A stretch of DNA of 17,605 nt, taken from assembly GCA_041164425.1 (NCBI GenBank), contig JBEAPO010000109.1:1-17605 (forward strand), in the 5' to 3' direction. The translations under genes were made by a program, and so were the position numbers. Numbering within the stretch: the stretch's first letter is position 1; every line of letters begins with the position of its first letter. Shown here one piece after another: positions 13,381-17,605 of this stretch. The notes under the pieces are model-generated. The model ran no database searches. It was not told where the DNA came from and was given only the letters and a program-made list of their open reading frames with translations. Origin of the DNA: F1-20-MAGs119 sp041164425. Its GTDB lineage: Bacteria; Actinomycetota; Acidimicrobiia; Acidimicrobiales; Ilumatobacteraceae.

Positions 13381-14835
13381 TCAGCCGAACGCACGGATGG
13401 GTCGCACGCGCATTGCGTTCGGCTTGCCGGTGTTCTTCGTGGTGAACCAACCCTCGCGATCGAAACGCTGACCACTACGGAAGAGAACAGTCCACGCATT
13501 TTTCAGGTCGTATTCGCTCGATGACCAGTAGTAGGTGGGCGCAAAGGCAATGAGCGGTTTTTCAACCGCGTACAACACGTTGTACATGAGTTCAAGTTCA
13601 TCAGCAGACGGCAGAAACCAGTCGTCATAGCCATTCACTGTGTAGTCCCACGCGGCACGAGCCGCATACTTGCCGCGCCCGTATTCGTTGACGATTGCAC
13701 GCGTGTTCGACCAACCCATGCCCACCGCCTTCGATCTCACACGCTTGATGCGCGATGGCTCCCCTTTTTCGTCGTAGATGCGATCGGATTCTGGCGAGTA
13801 TCGCGGCTTGCGCCACGGCCAGCCGATCTTCTCGGCCTCCTTCGGGGAGACTTCGAGATAGCGGCCCCACGACATCGATCGCCCGGCGTCATAGAAAACG
13901 ACTCCGCCTGCTGGTCCGATGTCACCGACGGCGCACGGGCCCTCGTTTGTACAACTGTTGCCCGTCAGCTTCGGAAACGACGTCACCGGAACTTCACCCG
14001 TTCCCTGAGGAAACGCACGAACGGCGACAACCCGGTATGGGCGTCCCGGATAAGACGTACCCGGATACTGGATGTTCGACGTTCTCCCCTTGTTCCCACC
14101 CTTCGAAGCAAGGATGTAGCTGTCACTGAACTGGGTGCCGTCGTTGAAGATTTGATACCACGCAATGTTCTTCCATGCCTCAGTCGACGACCAGAACGTT
14201 CCTTCGGCAAGATTTGCGACGCTTGCCTTGCCGTAAGAAAGCGCCTTGTAGTCATAGAGAGCGTTCAATTCGTCCTTCGACGGAAGGAACCAATCATCCA
14301 ACCCATTCCTCCTGTATTTGGCCGCACGTATCGCCGCATACACGCCTGGTCCCGACTGCTGAACGATCAGCTCCGTGTTGATCCGCCCCATTCCGATTGC
14401 CTTGGCATCGACACGTTGACGTTGAACCGTGGCCGCATCCCCGGTGTAGAGCGAGGTCTGGGAGTTCGAGCGCGATGACCATGTGGTGTTGGATTGAGAG
14501 GACAGAACCACTGCTTCGAGGTATCGACCCCACCACTTCAGTCCACCTGCGTCGTAGAAGACGACGCCACCGCCCGGCCCACGTGACCCCACCCCACAGC
14601 CCGACACCGCACCGTTATTCGCTGCCAGAAGAGAGTCGAGGATCGTCGACTGGTCAATGGGGGCGGCGCTGCTCTTGCAGACCGGACTTGCCGGCACGCT
14701 TGGGTTGATCGGCACCAGCGAACTGACCGGCGCCACCGGCATGCTCGAGGATTGAGCTGGCGAGACGCGGGATCCGACCAACGAGACGAGAACCGTCGCC
14801 GAGATGGCCACGCCGAGGAGTGAGGTTTTCTTCAC
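13381..14835 (-). CDS. Secreted protein with two DUF1566-like (Lcl C-terminal) units
   Basis: A 484-residue exported protein. A GTG start at 14835 gives a signal peptide (VKKTSLLGVAISATVLVSLV, then SPAQS). After a Ser/Pro-rich linker it contains two homologous units. Unit 1 (about 85-275) and unit 2 (about 307-483) both run through GP[GA]GGVVFYDAG, WGRYLE, K-A-[IV]-GMG, an NT-[ER]-[LA]-IV segment, DDWFLPS-x-DEL, WSS-x-E and a final VRAF or RPIRAF. This is the pattern of the DUF1566/FISUMP-like family seen in bacterial surface proteins, whose role is unknown. Cysteine pairs (C53/C80, C295/C301) could form disulfides. The GTG lies 2 bases after the stop of the acyl-CoA synthetase gene, so translation may be coupled, although the functions seem unrelated; an upstream TTG is an alternative start. 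It converges with the sulfotransferase-like gene, 4 bases apart. Confidence 0.83.
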   Translation of the reverse strand: MKKTSLLGVAISATVLVSLVGSRVSPAQSSSMPVAPVSSLVPINPSVPASPVCKSSAAPIDQSTILDSLLAANNGAVSGCGVGSRGPGGGVVFYDAGGLKWWGRYLEAVVLSSQSNTTWSSRSNSQTSLYTGDAATVQRQRVDAKAIGMGRINTELIVQQSGPGVYAAIRAAKYRRNGLDDWFLPSKDELNALYDYKALSYGKASVANLAEGTFWSSTEAWKNIAWYQIFNDGTQFSDSYILASKGGNKGRTSNIQYPGTSYPGRPYRVVAVRAFPQGTGEVPVTSFPKLTGNSCTNEGPCAVGDIGPAGGVVFYDAGRSMSWGRYLEVSPKEAEKIGWPWRKPRYSPESDRIYDEKGEPSRIKRVRSKAVGMGWSNTRAIVNEYGRGKYAARAAWDYTVNGYDDWFLPSADELELMYNVLYAVEKPLIAFAPTYYWSSSEYDLKNAWTVLFRSGQRFDREGWFTTKNTGKPNAMRVRPIRAFG

Positions 14836-14837
14836 TC

Positions 14838-16415
14838 CTAGATTCTGCGCGACTTTCCTTCCCAATACTTCGCACGGAGGGGTGCTTTTTGTATCTTTCC
14901 CGTTCCCGTACGCGGAATCTCGGCGATGAAGTCGACCGATCGGGGCGCCTTGTAGCCGGCAAGCAGCTTGCGGCAATGCGCGATAAGTTCCTGCGCTAGT
15001 TCGTCCGTTGCCGCGACACCCGGGACAACCTGCACCAGGGCCTTCACGCTTTCACCGAACTCTTCGTCGGGAACGCCGATCACGGCGACGTCGTCGACCG
15101 ATGGATGGACCGCGAGCACACCTTCGATTTCGGCCGGATAGATGTTCACCCCACCGCTGATGATCATGTCGATCTTGCGATCGGACAGCCAGAGGAAACC
15201 CTCGTCGTCGAGATAGCCGACGTCGCCCGTGGTGAACACGCCGGGCTCGAGGTGTGCAGCCTTCGTCTTCTCGTCATCGTTGTGGTACGTGAACGACATG
15301 CCCATCTTGTTGCGGAAGTACAACGTGCCCTCACTGCCCTGTGGCACCTGGTTCCCCGCGTCATCGACTACCAGCACGTCGACAGTCTCCAACGGCTTGC
15401 CCACGCTGCCGTCCTTGCGCATCCAATCATCCGACGACACGACCGAGATGATCGACCCTTCGGTGCTGCCGTAGTACTCGGTGATCTTCGGGCCCCACCA
15501 TTCGATGAGACCCTTCTTCACCGCCGGCGGGCATGGTGCCGCACCGTGCCACACCGCTATCAACGACGATCCGTCGAACGACGACTTCACGTTGTCGGGC
15601 AGATCAAGGAGACGCTTCATCTGCGTCGGTACCAGGTGCACGTTGGTGCACGCGTGCTCGTCGATCAGACGAATCGCACCCGCCGAGTCGTACTTGTGTT
15701 GCATCACGACCGAGGACCCACCGATCATCGGCAGGAACGAAAACGCCCATTGGGCCGAGTGGTAAAAGGGCCCACACAGCAACGTGCGACCGGGCACCGG
15801 CAACCAGTTCGCGAAACCCGCAGCGATCAGCTTCATGATGTCGGGCGTCATCGCCATGCCACCCGACAAGGCTCCACGCACGCCCTTCGGACGGCCGGTC
15901 GTACCCGACGTATAGAACATCGGCCCGCCCAGCATCTGGTCGGCGGGTTCCGACGGGTCGCCCGCGGCAACGACGTCCTCATAGGGCACGTACCGCTCAT
16001 CGGCCGCCACCTTCGACGCACCGTCGCAGTGCACGCCGACAACCACCTGCACGCCTGCACCGCGCGGGTCGCCCAAAGCCTCGGCAACCGCCGCCTCGTA
16101 GCGCTGATCGACGAATACCGCCTTCGCGCCCGCATCGGCGAACACGTACGCCAACTCGTCGGCCACCCAGTGCCAGTTCACCGGCACGTAGGTCCATCCA
16201 CCGTGCGCACACGCCTGGGCCAATTCGAACCACTCACACTGGTTGCCCGCAACGATCGCGACCGTGTCGCCAGTGGCCAAACCGCGAGCCCGCAACCCGT
16301 TCACCAACCTGTTCACGCGCTCGTCGAGCGCCGCCCACGTGACCGAGCGGAACTCGTCGATCAGGGCCTGTTCGTCTGGCTTTGACTGTGCAAAATCGCT
16401 GGTGAGTGTCGCCAT
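14838..16415 (-). CDS. Acyl-CoA synthetase / adenylate-forming ligase (class I)
   Basis: A 525-residue ANL-superfamily enzyme that activates a carboxylic acid with ATP and forms the CoA thioester. Core motifs are complete: A3 YTSGTTGRPKG (168-178), A5 YGSTEG (315-320), A7 TGD (396-398) within TGDVGYLDDEGFLWLSDR, A8 RKIDMIISGGVNIYPAEIE, where the hinge region begins, and A10 PRTGTGKIQK with the catalytic Lys at 507. The length is typical of medium/long-chain fatty-acyl-CoA or FadD-like ligases. The residues that fix acid specificity cannot be judged by eye, so the substrate is open; a fatty, steroid side-chain or aryl acid is possible. The ATG at 16415 has a TAACAT box exactly 6 bases upstream, a leaderless promoter. 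It ends 2 bases before the start of the secreted DUF1566-like gene and follows the beta-propeller gene by 46 bases. Confidence 0.94.
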   Translation of the reverse strand: MATLTSDFAQSKPDEQALIDEFRSVTWAALDERVNRLVNGLRARGLATGDTVAIVAGNQCEWFELAQACAHGGWTYVPVNWHWVADELAYVFADAGAKAVFVDQRYEAAVAEALGDPRGAGVQVVVGVHCDGASKVAADERYVPYEDVVAAGDPSEPADQMLGGPMFYTSGTTGRPKGVRGALSGGMAMTPDIMKLIAAGFANWLPVPGRTLLCGPFYHSAQWAFSFLPMIGGSSVVMQHKYDSAGAIRLIDEHACTNVHLVPTQMKRLLDLPDNVKSSFDGSSLIAVWHGAAPCPPAVKKGLIEWWGPKITEYYGSTEGSIISVVSSDDWMRKDGSVGKPLETVDVLVVDDAGNQVPQGSEGTLYFRNKMGMSFTYHNDDEKTKAAHLEPGVFTTGDVGYLDDEGFLWLSDRKIDMIISGGVNIYPAEIEGVLAVHPSVDDVAVIGVPDEEFGESVKALVQVVPGVAATDELAQELIAHCRKLLAGYKAPRSVDFIAEIPRTGTGKIQKAPLRAKYWEGKSRRI

Positions 16416-16427
16416 GGTTCGATGTTA
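16416..16427 (-). promoter_or_regulatory. Leaderless promoter of the acyl-CoA synthetase gene
   Basis: On the minus strand TAACAT (16427-16422) lies exactly 6 bases before the ATG at 16415, in a 46-base gap. There is no Shine-Dalgarno. This indicates that the ligase is transcribed separately from the beta-propeller gene upstream. Confidence 0.55.
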
Positions 16428-16461
16428 GAACCTGTGCGTAACGACCACCACAGAGACCTTC

Positions 16462-17605
16462 TCACCCATCGCGCAGCGACACGAGATCGACCCGCGCAAT
16501 CAATGCCTGACAGCCGCCGATCTCCTCATAGACGCAACCTTCTTCATCGGCAGCGTCGGTGGCCGGCTCTTGATTTGTTCCGTCGACTCCACCGACAATC
16601 GCACGCCCATTTGGAAGGAGTGCGATCGAGCGAACCAGATCCGGGCCGACCGAGGAGACCACCCTCCGCCCGATGGCCTGCCCACCGAAATCGAGTTGGT
16701 AGAGACCCATGTCAAGAGAGCCACTCTCACCGTCGACGAAGTTGACACCAACCAACAGGCCGGCCGACGGCGAGTATGAAATTGCGTATCCCTCATCGAA
16801 GTCGGCCTCACTGATGACCGTCGACCAACGCCACTTTCCGGTCGAGTCAAGACTCGCCACGTAGGCATCGTGATCGGTATCAGAGAGACTCGCGTCGACT
16901 CGACGGGTGAACTCGTCGATGTACGAAAGTTGGGCTATGCCCCGACCCGTCACGTAAATGTTTCCCGAGTTGTCGGACGTCATCGCCCTCAAATAGACCG
17001 TGCGTGGGCTGGCGATGTGACTCACCCATTCAAAGTCACCGGACGCGGAGAGTTTCACCACGAAGCCGTCGTATTGCGTCCCGAAGCCACGGCTGATCGT
17101 TTCTCCATCAGGGTGGGGAAACTCGACCAAGCCGTCCGAGTGGCCACCCACGTACACCTCGCCGTTCGGCGTGACTGCGATCGATCGCGCCCAGGTCCCG
17201 TCAGAGTTGGTGGTGGCTGTTCCGAACGAGTAGGACCACTTGAAGACACCTCGACTGTCCAGTTTGACGACAACGGCATCCGGGTCACCGATGGCCTTGA
17301 CCAAGTTTCGGGCGGTACCCGGGTTCACGTCGACGGTTCCCGTCAGATAGCCGGCGATTGCAACATCGCCATTAGCCGCCAGACCGATTGCGCGGGCCTG
17401 CATGGATCCTTGCGACCCCCCAAAAATTGCGTCCCAGACGTAGCCCCCATTTGAGTCGAGTCGGATCAGGTATCCCGAGCGGCTGCCGGCACTCTTCCTC
17501 GCCAAAGTGCGAGGTCCCGGGTCAACGTCGATTGTCCCCCCAAACCGCCCCGCCAAATAGACACCGCGATTGCCGTCCGCTGCAACCAGCGTCCCGTACT
17601 CGATG
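16462..17605 (-). CDS. Beta-propeller repeat (SBBP-type) protein, partial
   Basis: The frame is open from the right edge to a TGA at 16462; 381 residues of the C-terminal part are inside the window and the N terminus lies outside it. The sequence consists of repeats of about 50-75 residues, each with an outer strand such as YLAGRFGGTIDVDPG, AIAGYLTGTVDVNPG, EVYVGGHSDGLVEF or NIYVTGRGIAQLSY, followed by a strand like YLIRLDSNGGYVW, AVVVKLDSRGVFKW, GFVVKLSASGDFEW or AYVASLDSTGKWRW. This is the SBBP/beta-propeller pattern (Gly-rich turn, D-x-[DN]-PG, then KLD-x-x-G-x-x-W) of extracellular bacterial proteins. About five to six blades are visible; the last two are degenerate. Two Cys near the end (EEGCVYEEIGGC) could form a disulfide. 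Such proteins are usually secreted or surface-bound, but no signal peptide can be checked here. The function is unknown. Confidence 0.8.
   Translation of the reverse strand, partial: IEYGTLVAADGNRGVYLAGRFGGTIDVDPGPRTLARKSAGSRSGYLIRLDSNGGYVWDAIFGGSQGSMQARAIGLAANGDVAIAGYLTGTVDVNPGTARNLVKAIGDPDAVVVKLDSRGVFKWSYSFGTATTNSDGTWARSIAVTPNGEVYVGGHSDGLVEFPHPDGETISRGFGTQYDGFVVKLSASGDFEWVSHIASPRTVYLRAMTSDNSGNIYVTGRGIAQLSYIDEFTRRVDASLSDTDHDAYVASLDSTGKWRWSTVISEADFDEGYAISYSPSAGLLVGVNFVDGESGSLDMGLYQLDFGGQAIGRRVVSSVGPDLVRSIALLPNGRAIVGGVDGTNQEPATDAADEEGCVYEEIGGCQALIARVDLVSLRDG

Noticed and set aside
15105..16385. Long plus-strand reading frame (426 codons) opposite the acyl-CoA synthetase gene
   Set aside because: The opposite strand encodes an enzyme with every ANL motif intact; this frame is Arg/His-rich and has no recognisable domain.

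Overview
The window is gene-dense, GC-rich DNA with short intergenic gaps. Its gene families point to a high-GC actinobacterium: an F420-type LLM oxidoreductase, a DUF2079 membrane protein, a coiled-coil zinc-ribbon protein next to a histidine phosphatase, a PBP1A-type transglycosylase/transpeptidase with a Thr-rich tail, and an actinobacterial-looking RNase P RNA. Several genes start 6-9 bases after a TANNNT box, as expected for leaderless transcripts. Class Acidimicrobiia is my best guess; that is inference from gene content, not something the sequence proves. No mobile element, CRISPR array, tRNA or rRNA was found, and no gap without a gene exceeds 300 bases.

Left part (1-4850): a minus-strand peroxide/iron module reads from right to left as a PerR-like Fur regulator, a rubrerythrin lacking the rubredoxin domain, and a protein with two [4Fe-4S] motifs that runs off the left edge. 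Divergent from it, on the plus strand, are a small four-helix membrane protein, an FGGY (glycerol-kinase-like) sugar kinase joined by an ATGA overlap, and two paralogous ferritin-like proteins. The first paralogue is predicted cytosolic and has lost likely metal ligands. The second is a predicted Tat-exported lipoprotein. Its last codons lie in a 26-bp tandem palindromic repeat.

Middle (4850-9430): rnpB, the RNase P RNA, with its promoter and a strong intrinsic terminator. It lacks helix P18 and carries a compensated base-pair swap in the catalytic helix P4. Convergent to it is a minus-strand run: PBP1A-type cell-wall synthase, CdsZ/DUF164 zinc-ribbon protein, YdjM-like membrane protein and histidine phosphatase.

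Right part (9430-17605): a divergent promoter region drives the LLM oxidoreductase and an overlapping DUF2079 membrane protein. Convergent to them is a short tryptophan 2,3-dioxygenase (kynA), and divergent from kynA is a sulfotransferase-like gene. On the minus strand follow a secreted protein with two DUF1566-like units, an acyl-CoA synthetase whose stop codon lies 2 bases before that gene's GTG start, and a beta-propeller-repeat protein cut by the right edge.

The most interesting features are the RNase P RNA architecture, the PerR-like/rubrerythrin/Fe-S module, the asymmetric ferritin-like pair, the tandemly duplicated gene end and the recurring leaderless-promoter pattern.
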